DNA of 64,000 nucleotides, taken from positions 4,290,501-4,354,500 of the forward strand of contig OU015663.1 in assembly GCA_907165275.2 (NCBI GenBank), read 5' to 3'. This document shows, piece after piece, positions 33,754 through 44,887 of this stretch. Below the pieces are notes generated by a model. The model was given only the letters and a program-made list of their open reading frames with translations, was not told the origin of the DNA and searched no databases. Origin of the DNA: Zygaena filipendulae. Taxonomy: Eukaryota; Arthropoda; Insecta; Lepidoptera; Zygaenidae. Numbering within the stretch: position 1 is the stretch's first letter; each line of letters opens with the position of its first letter. A program made the translations under genes and the position numbers.

Positions 33754-34679
33754 CACCTGCCCAGGGGCGGATCCAGGGGGGGGGCACTGGGGGCAATTGC
33801 CCCCCCTGAAGACCTAAATAGGTACCTACTTTAATTAGACCTTAGAAAAATCTTCGCAAGGTTGTGGCTTTTCACCAAAGTTTCATCGTAATTTGAATAG
33901 AAATATACGAATGAACGAACAAATATTCATTTTTAAAACTCTATAAATTATTAGTTCGTAACGAACCCCTATGGAAGTTTGTATCTATTATTGTAAAACA
34001 AACACAAAATCTGTCAATTCTTTCTCGTTAAAACATTTTCTGTTTTGAAACTACGTGCCGTATGGTATATTTCTCATTTAAAAGGAGAAGTTTCTGTGTT
34101 TGGCTGTATATATGTTTTTACAATTATCCTTATTTATGTAGTTTCTCTATCCCTTTTCTTTAACATCATCCAACATCCTTGAGACTTGGAAGTAAGCTAT
34201 TGTGATTTCACTTCCCAAAACTAGTTGGTACCTAACTCTTCTACTTTTTTCCACGTTCAAAGCAAATCTATCCATATTATTTATTTATATTATGTAACTG
34301 ACGAACTAAATGGAATTAATAGAATTTCGATTTTTATTCCCCGTCATATTGTAGATACCTCTGTGCTCAAAAAATAGTCGACGACTTTTATCACGTGCGG
34401 TGCGCGATGAATTCGGATTTGGAAAAAAATTTGGGCAAATTTCCAAAATTTATCAAATTTTTCTTCTGTTGATTGTAAATTTTAAAATCTATTGTCAAAA
34501 ACATCTTTTTTTTCAATAGTACCTATTTTTCCGTAATCTCGTCATATGGACGAAAATTATTCACTTCTCTGAGTTTTCTGCGTTATTTCCCAAATTTTCT
34601 CCTCATTTTACTAATCCAAGGAGTAACCTTCTCCTTTTTGTTTACGCCGATGTGTGCTGTATGAATCTGACAGAAGAGT

Positions 34680-34722
34680 AATTGAAATTGAAAATTGAAA
34701 TTGAAAAAACTTTATTTGACAC
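34680..34722 (-). repeat. Retroposon tail
   Basis: On the minus strand: TGTCAAATAAAGTTTTTTCA followed by CAATTT repeats. It matches the tail at 62996-63042 (GTCAAATAAAGTTTATCAAT then TCAATT repeats). Confidence 0.6.
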
Positions 34723-34751
34723 AACACAAAGATTTACAGCATACGTATACA

Positions 34752-34915
34752 ACGCGATAAGTTGGAGCGGCTGCAAAATGTGTGTGCTTTACATATTCGC
34801 CAGGCGCACTACACATATTCTTTGTACCATCTTTAAAGTGCTGAGGGATCCCAAATCACCGAATTACTTCAAAGAAAGTTTCAGATTGCTTTATGTCGGT
34901 CGTGAAGCTACGTCA
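34752..34915 (+). pseudogene. LINE reverse transcriptase scrap inside the hAT element
   Basis: One frame reads DKLERLQNVC; another, shortly after, reads THILCTIFKVLRDPKSPNYF then KESFR. Both belong to the C-terminal region of a non-LTR reverse transcriptase (LxRLQN.C and LLY.VL.DP.SP.Y..E blocks). The shift in frame and missing residues between them show an internal deletion. Clade uncertain. Confidence 0.65.
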
Positions 34916-35686
34916 GGTAGTTAGGTAGTTCTTTGTTCTTCTGATCACGAAACACGTTTTTGTCACATCACATGTGCACCTCTGATGGTTTTTTCTCAGT
35001 TTAGTAAAAAAATCGCTATTAACCATAAAACTTCCCATTATTTTCCTATCACTTTATAGATACAAACCTACAAAATTTTAATTTAAAGTTGTTAATTCAG
35101 GTCAGATTCGCTGGAACGTAAATTTTTCATTTTTTACTTTTATCTGTTGTAGCTTCCATGTAGATTATTTTATGCATGAAAGTACAAGTTGAAAATAATG
35201 AAATACTAAAAAAACTTTGATTTTACAGAGAATCGTACTCAAAAACCGCTATACCTACCTAAGCTCTATCGTTTTCGACACCACATTTTTTTTAAATATG
35301 AAAAACATAAAACTAAAAAGCTTAAAATAACAAAATACCGACTTAATCCATCAGACAAAAATACATGTAATACTATTGTTGGTTTTTGCTACCACTTTTT
35401 GATTTAAATTCGGTGCCAAGCCCGCTTACGTCTACCCACTTGGGTTGTTCAGCTTACAACGAACTCGTGGCGGGACTGGACTTAGCCCATGTACCTACGC
35501 CATATTTGGCTTGTCACCGATTTCAAATAATAATAGTAGTCAAGTGGTAGAATAAACCAATAATAACTACTGGTACTGGTATAATAACTACTGGTAATAA
35601 CTACCAAAAATAAACTTACGTGTATTTTTGTCTGTTGGATAAAATCGATATTTTGTTATTTTTAGCTTTTTAGTTTTGTGTTGTTG

Positions 35687-36595
35687 GAAGTCGGTTTTAA
35701 TTTTTTTGTTAAAATTTTGTTTATTTCTTGCTTTCAAGTGAGTCCGTTTGTAATTTATCTAAGTTACAATAGCCTAATGTCAATTGCTCATCGCCTTTTA
35801 CAAAATACAGCTTTTACCGACGGGACGACAGGGACGTTGATTGTTGAGGAGTTCTCCTGGTACGTCATCATCAGTTCCACCACCATATACATTGTGACGA
35901 GCATAAATTATTTAGGAACCATATTAAAGTTAACGAATCGGAACTCGTGAAATACCTTTTATTGAGTAGTTCCGATGACCATCTGTGGTCTTCATCATCA
36001 GTTTCACTTCTTCAAATTTTGCTTTCCAAAAGCAAATAAACGATTTACTATAAAAAATACATAAATCGCTATAGGTGTGTCTGTAATTTTTGAAGAGTTC
36101 TCTTGATTTCTCCATGATTCCATCATCAGGTTCTCGATTTGGTGACAATGGGACCAACTTGGGAGTATACCCTTTCAAACAACAAAATCAATTTTCTAAA
36201 TCGGTCCAATCGAAACCCGTGAAATACGTATTATTGTTGAGTAGTTCCGATGAACACTTGTGGTCTTCATGATCAGTTCCACTTCTTCAAATTTTGCTTT
36301 CCGAAAGCAAATGAACGATTTACTATAAAATATACCCAAATCGCTATAGGTGTGCCTATTATTTTTGAAGAGTTCCCACGATTTCCCCAAGATCTTTTGA
36401 GGATAATAAAGATTCTTAAACCATAAGATCCCATCATCAGATCCCACTTGGTGGCAATAGGACCTAATTGGGAGTATACGCTTTCAAACAAAAAATTAAT
36501 TTTCGAAATCGTTCCAACCCTAGCTTCGAGTAATATAAAAAAAAAAACATACAGCCGAATGCGTAACCTCCTCCTTTTTGGAAGTCGGTTAAAAA
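35687..36595 (+). repeat. Element with 275-bp tandem units bounded by GGAAGTCGGTT
   Basis: GGAAGTCGGTT occurs near the start (about 35690) and at the end (about 36580). Between them a unit recurs with a 275-bp period: GAGTAGTTCCGATGA at 35964 and again at 36239, CGATTTACTATAAAA, AATCGCTATAGGTGTG, GAAGAGTTC and TTGGGAGTATAC in each. A partial third unit lies upstream (from about 35845). The 58-bp end (A-run, then ACATACAGCCGAATGCG and CTCCTCCTTTTTGGAAG) recurs at 63591-63646. Open frames of 80-118 codons here are by-products of the repeat. Confidence 0.7.
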
Positions 36596-36781
36596 ATCGC
36601 GAAACATACACACAGATAATATAATACATACATAAATAAGCTCAATTCAGATGCTCTCAATATGAAGCACTTAAATTTTATTAATGGACTTTTTTGTCTA
36701 TCCTGTTAATTCAAAAAATTTCATGGTGCAACCAAATTGCACCCCCCTCAACCAAATCCTGGATCCGCCCCTGCACCTGCC

Positions 36782-37185
36782 ATGTCATTTTTTTGTTGTT
36801 GTTGTCGATTGGATGCAGTTCTTCTTCTTTCTTTTTCTTTTAAACAAAATAAAGAAAGAAATAAGTAATTCCTAGTTCTTATGAGGAACCACTTGTGTCG
36901 GCTCCGGGAAAGGGAAAGGGAAAGTATCAATCTTGAAATAGTAATGAGCACGATAATGAGTGACACGATACTGACAAATGACACAAACGGAATAACTACG
37001 TCACAATGGCGGCGATTCTTATCGATCGCTCTAAATTAATGAACCAATAACGACATCTTAATCTAAAATTCTCGACAAATGTGCATATTTTATAGGTAGT
37101 TTATCGTATTTCCAGAACACGTGGCTGAGGTTCGGGTGTTTATGTAAAGTTGTAAATAAAAATACCGTATTTACCAACTGAAGTA
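36782..37185. other. Flank with a GGGAAA run; no gene
   Basis: GGGAAAGGGAAAGGGAAAG lies at about 36905-36923, and ACAATGGCGGCG near 37003 resembles a YY1/Pho-type site by consensus only. Nothing else. Confidence 0.35.
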
Positions 37186-37280
37186 AGAATGCCGCAACTG
37201 AGAATGCCGCAAGGCATTAAGTTCGCCATTTGTACACACTGTGCAATAAAGAATAAATAAATAAATAAATAAATAAGTAA
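37186..37280 (+). repeat. LINE 3' UTR end with AAAT tail
   Basis: AATGCCGCAAGGCATTAAGT, CGCCATTTGTACACACTGTG, CAATAAAG and an (AAAT)n tail. The same layout (GCATT, CCGCC, TTTGTA, AATAA-type tail) is at 48070-48200 and inverted at 60970-61050. Only the 3' end was inserted. Confidence 0.65.
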
Positions 37281-38381
37281 ACAAATATACCTGCCTATTG
37301 AAATAATTTATGAACAAAAAGCCGTGTAATGTAAATTAATATAACTTTCAAAGTTTTTGATCCGACTTTCACAAGAAACGCATGAACAAACTTACACCGA
37401 AAAGTATTTCAGTACCTATATCTAAAGGTAAAGGTTTTTATCTAAACCCACAACTTAGTAACAATCCTCTACAAAGCCCTCAAGCTTTTAGATAATCACT
37501 CAATCACCCCAAAGAATTTGTCTGTCCAAAAATCTTCCGACCAATTTTTTCTAGTTTCCTCTAGGTAGGTATATCTCATTTATGTGGTTCATACCCAACT
37601 ACTTAATATAAGTAGATAAGACTAAGTAGATACTAAATATTTTACTAGAACAATGCTGAGGGGAAAATATATGAAATCTAAATTATTAAAATGCTTTGTT
37701 CTCAAGTCGGTCTAGTAAATTGATTATTGAAAATTAATAACAATGTTTTTTGTGTAAGCATCTTTTTGGCTCTTGAAAGTTGAAACTGGTTTCATTACGC
37801 TTTGCACATAAAACCTAATTGTTTGGAAGGATGTACCTATTTCGTAAGTAGTATTTAGAAAATAAATACCTACTTAAACGTATTTTTTTATATTCAAATA
37901 TTGTACAATACAAAGCAAGCCGACGCGCGACGACGTTACAACGAGTAAGCTACGATCATTAACCACAAATGATGCACAGACCAAGCAACGGACCCGAATA
38001 ACTGTACCATAAAATTATTATAATATTATAAAACTCCACTCGAACGTTCGACGATGACGCAGTATTTTTTATCCGACTTCCCCTTTATGAGTTATTATAA
38101 ATAATTATTGTGTTGTAGCGTCTACAGGGAGCCTTGTAATTATCTTCGGAACATCAGCAGTTGTCATCACTTACCTGTGCTTAATTAAAAAAATATCGTG
38201 ATTTATATTTTAGTAAAAGCTTTCGTATTATATAGTTTGGTCCTTAAAACAGATATTTTGTTCTATTACGTCCAAATTACAAAATAATACAATATGATAG
38301 AAACATTGTTTTGAAGATGAGATGCTGTAAAATTCCAGCATACTTTCAATTCTTATATATCTATTTGTTTTTTATTGTTTA
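37281..38381. other. No recognised feature
   Basis: AT-rich; no repeat or coding signal seen. Confidence 0.5.
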
Positions 38382-38660
38382 CTAGCCGTGCGCCGCGGTT
38401 TCACGCGTGTTTTGGAATTCCCGCAGGATCTCCAAAGTAGCCTAATTTACTTGTGATAATGTTATTCAAAAATATATTATAATTATTCTAGGTTAGTCCC
38501 TCTAACACTGGTTATAATTGTTCTAGATAAGATCCTTGAACAAATGAATAATTTTCGTAATTTTCATCTTATTCTGTTTAAATTAAAGCCTTTTTTGTTT
38601 CTACATATCAAAATTTAATCCGTTCAGCTGTAATTGAGTAATAAAAATACAAACGTTACA
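38382..38660 (-). mobile_element. Helitron, decayed, long body
   Basis: CTAGCCGTGCGCCGCGG and TTTCACGCGTG at the 3' end, then GGAATTCCCGCAGGATCTCC. A diverged body follows up to ATTTAATCCGTTCAGCTGTA and ACAAACGTTACATTTTGAG. The 5' terminus is not clear. Confidence 0.6.
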
Positions 38661-39194
38661 TTTTGAGATAAATATCCACTGACTAGAGAATGTTTCGTGT
38701 TCAAATATTTCTATTAAAATTTAAAGATAGAGGTTAATTTATATAGCAAAAAAATAATAATAACAGCAATTTCATAATAAAATACCTCCAACCGTTCCTA
38801 ATCTGCCAGACCGCGTAAAAAGTCGGGAGAAACCGAGGAAATCCAGATTGATAGCGGCGGGTCAGCCCCATATTAGGGCATCGTGAAGGGGATGTAATTT
38901 TACTTGTCCTTGTAATAAATTCTTATTTTTAAGAATTTCTTCACAATGGCCCGCATTAACATGCTTCGCGTGCTTTAGATTTTTATCAGCATCACAATCG
39001 GACGTCGGTAGGTACGTTTGGCTAGATGATTATATCTGTATTACAAAATGCTCTCAATCAAGCATGATAATATGAGATTAGGTATCATATAAAAGTGTTG
39101 AGTGATAAATTAATTACTATTGTTGTGATAATATATGAACATAATTAGGTACGTATATATTTCAGAAAAGATATTTCCTATAACTATGTGTGTA
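38661..39194. other. No recognised feature
   Basis: No coding or repeat signal seen. Confidence 0.5.
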
Positions 39195-39283
39195 TAAGTT
39201 TAGTTAAATGCCAATTAACATTAATTTAATGAACGTCTCTGAGTGCGGCAGTTTTGTTTATAAAATGTTTACTTAAAATTTTT
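39195..39283 (+). repeat. Half of the palindromic MITE of 18877-19121
   Basis: TAGTTAAATGCCAATTAACA, TTAATGAACGTCTCTGAGTG and CGGCAGTTTTGTTTATAAAA match; the copy stops where the SINE begins. Confidence 0.65.
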
Positions 39284-39633
39284 ATGTCATCGGGGGCAAA
39301 CGGGCAATTGGTACACCTGATGGTAAGTGATTACCGCCGCCCACGGTCATCTGCAATACCAGAAGGCATGCAGGTGCGTTGCCGACCTGGAATGGGGATG
39401 GGAACTGACTTTCAAGTGGGGCTGCCGGACCACACCGTTAGGTGCTTGGCGACAGATTTGTAACTTCAAGGTGGTAGCTAGCCAACCGGGCACTAGAGAG
39501 CGCCCTACCACCATGCTATGGTTGCCTCACGATGTTTTCCTTCACCGATACCTCAAGCTCATTGTTAAGGTTTGAACCTACGCCTTGAGGTGTTTGATCC
39601 GAGCGCACTAACCACTGAGTCATCATCGCTGTG
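39284..39633 (-). mobile_element. tRNA-derived SINE, about 350 bp
   Basis: Read on the minus strand from about 39633. CTCAGTGGTTAGTGCGCTC (39601-39619 reversed) is an A-box-like segment and GTAGGTTCAAACC (about 39568-39580) a B-box-like segment at tRNA spacing, so the head derives from a tRNA and carries an internal pol III promoter. The body contains GTTTTCC...TGAGGCAACCATAGC-type sequence. The 3' part ends CATCAGGTGTACCAATTGCC and CCGATGACATAAAAAT, a typical lepidopteran SINE end. Inserted at the edge of the MITE half before it. Short open frames on the plus strand here are by-products. Confidence 0.8.
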
Positions 39634-39699
39634 TTCCAATTAATTGATTTATCTATCTGTTTTACATTATAAACACATCATAGTAAGTATAAAACAAAG

Positions 39700-39869
39700 G
39701 CGCTTCCCGTCTTTTGTATGCTTAAATCTTTAAAACTATACGCAACGGATTTGATGCGGTTTCACCAATAGATAGAGTGATTCATGAGGAAGGTATATCT
39801 ATATTTTATCCTGAAATTCCCGCGGGAACTCCGAAATTACCACGGGTGATACCGCAGGGTGACAGCTAG
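39700..39869 (+). mobile_element. Helitron variant, 3' part
   Basis: GCGCTTCCCGTCTTTTGTAT, TATACGCAACGGATTTGATG, ATAGATAGAGTGATTCATGA, CCCGCGGGAACTCCGAAATT, hairpin CCACGGGTGATACCGCAGGG and CTAG at 39866-39869. The body differs from groups A-D. The 5' end is not identified. Confidence 0.7.
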
Positions 39870-40013
39870 TTAATATATTATAATGTATTAACTTTTATTA
39901 CCAAAATTTTATACGAAAACAAATAACTGTAGGTAATCCAACTCTAATGTGTAATGTGTGTGTGCCGAGGACAGAATATGTCACTGTGGGAAGTGTGGGA
40001 GCACCCTTCCACG

Positions 40014-40330
40014 AAGGGTTGTCACCTTTTTTAGAGGAAAAATAGTATTTTATTCAAAATATTGCAAAAAATATAGTGCTTTTGGGCATATTCGGGAAAA
40101 ATATAGTACATCCTAATACAAATTTATTTTTAATCATTATTTATTTTTCTACGTTCTGAAATTCCCCATGCTGGGGGGTGCGTTCTAATCACAGTGAATG
40201 CAAAAAAGTGCGACCTATAGTATTTTTCGTACTATATTAAGTATTTTTTTAATATACATATAGTATAATAGATTAAAATATAGGTAGTACCTACGATAAT
40301 ATTTAATATGTCCCCCACATAGCAACCCTA
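40014..40330. mobile_element. Probable 317-bp hAT MITE
   Basis: Ends AAGGGTTGTCACC and, inverted, TAGGGTTGCTATG, with flanks CTTCCACG (40006-40013) and ATTCCACG (40331-40338), an 8-bp duplication with one mismatch. Length and TIR resemble the better-supported element at 60326-60636, though the interiors differ. The interior is AT-rich with repeated ATATAGTA words and no coding sequence. Confidence 0.55.
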
Positions 40331-40338
40331 ATTCCACG

Positions 40339-40894
40339 TTAGGTTAGGTTTGAACTGTTAACACAAATGAGTTCAAAACGGTGCTAATTTTAGTTACTTG
40401 GCTCGTAAAGCTCGTAAGATAATATGACAAAATATAATATGTAATCCATTGTTTTGTTTTGAGGAACGGCAAATACCTTACTTATTAATATTCTTAAAAT
40501 ATTCAATCCGGTAGGTAATTAATAGCGTTCAATTTCTTGGGCTTATTTATTGTTTGTTGGGATTCAAGGGTGAAACTGAAACTTGATGAAAAATTGCGGC
40601 TCAAACTCAAAGTAGGTAGGTATCGCTTTACAAGTAAAAGTACTATGAAATATTTGTTCAGGAGAACTTTGCTCTAGACTCAGCATTAATGTATGTGAAC
40701 CGGTGATGTTTGCCACAGGTAGTGTTACATAATTATGACGAGTCAAAATGAAAACTAAAATTTGCACTTTTTTGGTTCTGAATCGAATAGCCATGAGTCT
40801 ATCTCTAACTTTCAATAATTTGAATTACCTAAATACCATATGTAGCATCGTTATGGTAGTTCTCCAAACATGTTACAACATACCTACCTAACCA
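40339..40894. other. No recognised feature
   Basis: An 83-codon minus-strand frame at 40564-40815 has no recognisable domain. Confidence 0.45.
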
Positions 40895-41103
40895 TCCTTA
40901 CTAATATTATAAATGCGAAAGTGAGTTTTGTTTGTTTGTTAGTTTGTTACGCTTTCACGCCTCAACGGCTCGTCAGATCATCCTGAAATTTTGCATACAC
41001 GTTGTCAGGGATACAGCTAGAGAAGGACATAAGGTACTTTTTATCCCGGAATTCCCGCGGGAACTCCAAAATTAACGCGGCTGTAACTGCGGGGAACAGC
41101 TAG
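40895..41103 (+). mobile_element. Helitron, group A, complete
   Basis: A, then TCCTTACTAATATTATAAAT at the start; TTACGCTTTCACGCCTCAAC, GCATACACGTTGTCAGGGAT and ATTCCCGCGGGAACTCC in the body; hairpin GCGGCTGTAACTGCGG; CTAG at 41100-41103, then T. Both ends and the A/T target agree with Helitron insertion, making this the reference copy of the window. Confidence 0.88.
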
Positions 41104-41117
41104 TACACAATAAACTA

Positions 41118-41176
41118 ATAATAAATAAATAAAAGAAATTTTTGTTCACCAGCACAGTAAAAGTTACAGAATATAG
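41118..41176 (-). repeat. Retroposon 3' end
   Basis: ATAAATAAATAAAAGAAATT, then TTGTTCACCAGCACAGTAAA and AGTTACAGAATA. The same 3' end with a longer body is at 42816-42950. Read on the minus strand it ends in an ATTT-type tail. Confidence 0.6.
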
Positions 41177-42815
41177 AATATGGAACTTAAACCTAACGCT
41201 CAGTTTTAATGGACTGAATACAAAGTGATATATTATATGTATAGGTTGACTGCTCGTCGTTGTTTCAAGCGCTTCGCTTGCGATTTCATTATTCCCTCGG
41301 GGCCTCGTATTTTCATAATATAAACCATGTGAAACAAATTTTGTAATTGATAAAATAAGCAAAGCTGACAAATATGCAGGTAAAATCGAAAAGCCACTTT
41401 GTTTTATATATGCTACTTAAGGTAGGATGTGCCTTACTCACACATAGTTCTACAATATAGTATTAGCAGCACATTTCGATTGCTCTGTCCAACTGTTATC
41501 ATTAGCAACGAGCACAACCATCGTACTTCTCTCAAGGGGCCTCTACATGTTGGACCTACGTATACGTTCCGAGGACACGAGCCATTGAAACGACCGAACC
41601 TAGTTAGAAGTAATGAAACGAGTGAACATATACGTAGGTGCTGATAACAATTAAATTGTTAAAACGTCTCTGTAGGTCAGATTTACGTGATCATAGGTAC
41701 TAGTGCCGGAAAACCTACTCATGGACATAATATTTAAAGGGACGAATAAGTATATAAAATAAATATAAATTTCCCTATTAGGTATATATTATAATCGTGT
41801 TTATTTAGTGAAAGATTGAAATTGATTTGAAGATTGATTCGAGAACTCTCTGTTAAGAAGTGTCCTATTGAGTAGGTAATGGTATTTGAGGTTTTATTCG
41901 TGGAAGTTTCGGATCTCCCCCGGGAACTATGTATGTTAGTAGATATTTTTTAGAAAGATATGCGAAATTGCTCGTGGTCTGATCCCCCTTTACCGACTAA
42001 CCCTGTATTTTACAGACCAAAAAAGTTTAGCCTTAGGTTCATTTTCTGAAAATTTATATAGCATGCAGAGCTGAGGCCTACAATATCGGTGTGCCTGGAT
42101 TATTCCACTTCTTTATTGTTGATTTACATGTCTAGATACCATCAAGTTAGGACAGAAACGAGCAATCGAGCAAAAAAGCGTTGAATTTAATAAAAAAAAA
42201 TCTATTAATTCGAAATGTTAGTTGATCACAACAGTTCCTCGCCCCAATAGATATATATACACCCAGCGAACAAGCTATGCTGCCGTCACAAAGAATTTTG
42301 TAACACTTTTCGGACACCATTGACACGTATGTCACGTATGTGCCTTCATAAGAAACCCACCACCAATGCCCAAGAGAAAAAAAGGCGTGGAGTGTTGCAG
42401 TTTTGTGTTTTGAATTAGCAAATTTACCCCCGGGAGCTTTTTACATATACCTACATATAGTACCTATTCACTGTTTAATATGGTTTATAATATAGAGCAA
42501 AATTTTGTCCGTAAGGGTTAGGTAATCTCTGTAACTAGGTATTAAACTTGATCCTAAAAATACATAACCAGCTATTTGGTATACACCTAATTTATTTTTA
42601 TTTTTTATTTATTTATTAAAAGACAATACATCATATTTCCTGAATTCTACTTTCTGCCAAACTGCAAAAACAGTTTATCGGCAGGCACATTCTCGCTTAC
42701 TACTTCTACTACTACTTACTACTTCTACTAATTCTAAATGTTCTAAATGGTATTTAACCTAAACTAATAATAACAATTATAATGTTTAGTTATTCTAAAT
42801 TAATTCTGGTTTTGA
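41177..42815. other. Long stretch without a recognised gene
   Basis: An ACT-rich microsatellite lies near 42700-42732. Short frames are uninformative and no repeat shared within the window is recognised. Confidence 0.45.
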
Positions 42816-42950
42816 AATAAATAAATAAATAAAAGAAATTTTTATTTACCAGCATATAATTACAGTAAAAGTTACAGAATAGTATGATATAATATTTGGT
42901 GCAAAAAGGAGATGGGACTCAGCGAATCCACTGATTTTCAGTCCCCAACC
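42816..42950 (-). repeat. Retroposon 3' end with longer body
   Basis: AAATAAATAAATAAAAGAAA tail side, TTTACCAGCATATAATTACA, GTAAAAGTTACAGAATAGTA, then GAGATGGGACTCAGCGAATC and CTGATTTTCAGTCCC. The last two words resemble the core at 53490-53665. Coding part absent. Confidence 0.6.
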
Positions 42951-43071
42951 TCTTACAACTATTATTATCTACTACTACTACTAGCACTAAGACAAACTAA
43001 GATGACATTTCGTTGATTAGGTACGCACAAATCAAATCAATCAAATAGGACAATGTGAAATTTATCATCCC

Positions 43072-43130
43072 GGTCATTTCTGAATCCTCTCGGGAACTCT
43101 TCGTGTTCCCGAGAGGATTCAGAAATGACC
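43072..43130. repeat. Perfect hairpin with 26-bp arms
   Basis: The left arm 43072-43097 (GGTCATTTCTGAATCCTCTC then GGGAAC) is exactly complementary to 43105-43130, with the 7-base loop TCTTCGT. CAAT on the left (about 43051) and ATTG on the right (43131) could extend the pairing after a bulge. No other copy seen in the window. Confidence 0.8.
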
Positions 43131-43768
43131 ATTGTATCGTTTACGAAGCTCCATCTAGACATACAAAAGGGATCAGACTTTGCGAGTATAAATTATTTAT
43201 TCCGCACACGTAGGTATACGTAACTTCAGGTTGTCCGGAAATTTCAACGCTAAACTGGAATTGTTCGACTTAACGTGTGGAGCGCTGAATTTTCCAAATC
43301 AAAAATATTCGTTAAAACATTTGAAAAGGTATAGTAGTAAAGTAGCACCTAATGCTATAGCACTTTCGTTCTGATATTAATTTATTCACCAGCAACTTGT
43401 TTCAAAGTTAACAATAATGTATTTGTGTGTATCTATCTTCATTTATTATACATGATTTACAAAAGAAATTGCGAATTAAAAAAAAAAAAGTATTTCCATG
43501 TTTCCGATGCTGACTGTACCTACTCGCTTGCTCTATGTGCTTACTCTCATTCATAACTAAAAAAAGTTACATAAACTTGCTCCAAATGAGCTCCAAATAG
43601 TCGTGACTGCAACCCACCCACGAGAACGACCAAATCCATCGATATACTTAATGAGGCAGTTAATTTGTCATTTAAAATAATTAATTTGCTCATAACACTT
43701 TTATTAGATATCTCTTCATAGACATTATCAATATCTAATGTTTAATGTTTACTAAATTATAATAATTA
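43131..43768. other. No recognised feature
   Basis: No coding or repeat signal seen. Confidence 0.5.
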
Positions 43769-43986
43769 CTAGCTGTGCCCCGCGGTTTCACCCGCGGTAA
43801 TTTTGGAGTTCCCGCGGGAGAAATTCCGGGATAAAAAGTACCCTATGTCCTTCTCTGTACTCCTGAAAACGTGCATGCCAAATTTCATCCAAATCCGTTC
43901 AGCTGTTTTTGCGTGATTGAGTAACAAACATCCAAACATCTAAACATCCAAACATCCACACTTTCACATTTATAATATTAGTAGGA
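43769..43986 (-). mobile_element. Helitron, group A, complete
   Basis: CTAG (43769-43772), hairpin CCGCGGTTTCACCCGCGG, GGGATAAAAAGTACCCTATG, GTGCATGCCAAATTTCATCC, a short CATCCAAA/CATCTAAA run and the 5' complement TTTATAATATTAGTAGGA at 43986. 218 bp. Very similar to 2650-2897 and 12122-12332. Confidence 0.88.
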
Positions 43987-44334
43987 TAATGAATATATAA
44001 CATTAAACCTAGTACCTATAATACATCCTCGTCTTCAAACAGTCGATTGCATGACTTCAAAAACATGCATGACATAATATGAAAGCAAATCTTGTAGATT
44101 TCGCTGTAAACTCGTGTAAGTAATTCGTTAATTTCGTCAATACTCAAACATTAAATTGGTAAATACAGCTTGTGCTCGTCGTATTTGCTCATACTTTATT
44201 ATTCATGAAACATCACCTGTCAATTAGTTCTGTCAACAAATTAATGGAGAGCAGCCGGCCGGTAAGAACAACGGTATTAAAAATACCACGAAATACGTCT
44301 TAAAAATACAATATATTTATATTAGAGGCTGTTG
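43987..44334. other. No recognised feature
   Basis: AT-rich spacer between the Helitron and the first foldback of the cluster. Confidence 0.5.
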
Positions 44335-44887
44335 CTAGTCATCCACTAAACGGACGAATAATAATAATCGTCCACTAAACGCAAAATTTTGATCTTTCCT
44401 AATGTCCTTTTTCTGTTACGAGATTGGCACGCCGATTGAAAACCCTTTTTATATGATATACAATTTTTGTCTACAAATAAATTGTACATGTCACTGTAAA
44501 ATTGTAAATCCGTTAGATTATTATCTATCTCGCGCGATTGTAAATTGTCAAAAGATTGAACCGTAACACTTTCTTTGGCGCATTACCGGCCGCTGCCGCG
44601 GCACGCTCGCTACGCTCGCCCGGCTCGCTATTTGTCAGCAGTTCAGACCTAACCTACCCATAATTATAATCTACCGAAAAATAATGCGTTGAATGTATTA
44701 ATTGTAAGCAGTATTTTACGGTTCACAATCTTTTGACAGTTTACAATCTCGTGAGATAGATTATAATCTAACGGTTAGGTATTTACAATTTTACGGCGAT
44801 ATATTTATCTACAATATATTGACAACCTTTTTTGTGAATTTAGTCGACCGTGGACGACTAATAATAATCCGCTTAGTGGACGACTAG
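44335..44887. mobile_element. 553-bp foldback element
   Basis: Ends CTAGTCATCCACTAAACGGA and, inverted, CTAGTCGTCCACTAAGCGGA. Inner arms around AATCCGTTAGATTATTATCT and AGATTATAATCTAACGG, and CAAAAGATTGAACCGTAA with TTACGGTTCACAATCTTTTG, also pair, so most of the element folds on itself. The loop holds a GC-rich patch (CGGCCGCTGCCGCGGCACGC, then GCTCGCTACGCTCGC). A TA (within CTAG) stands at each side, so a TA target is possible, but the palindromic edge makes this ambiguous. Confidence 0.75.

Larger units (their letters stand above)
33762..36773. mobile_element. 3,012-bp hAT-type DNA transposon, non-coding
   Basis: Terminal inverted repeats CAGGGGCGGATCCAGG and CCTGGATCCGCCCCTG match over 16 bp. 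Directly outside both stands the same 8-bp word CACCTGCC (33754-33761 and 36774-36781), and an 8-bp target duplication is the signature of hAT elements. Subterminal C/G runs (GGCAATTGCCCCCCC on the left, TTGCACCCCCCTC on the right) fit this TIR family. No transposase frame is present: the interior is AT-rich, with stops in all frames, a LINE scrap (34752-34915), a retroposon tail (34680-34722) and a tandem-repeat element (35687-36595). Probably a dead or non-autonomous copy enlarged by later insertions. Confidence 0.85.

Noticed and set aside
36273..36629. 118-codon minus-strand frame
   Set aside because: It lies in the 275-bp tandem element; parallel frames in each unit show it is a product of the repeat.
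43072..43130. Calling the perfect hairpin a microRNA gene
   Set aside because: Perfect pairing without bulges and no expression evidence; kept as a finding, not as an ncRNA feature.
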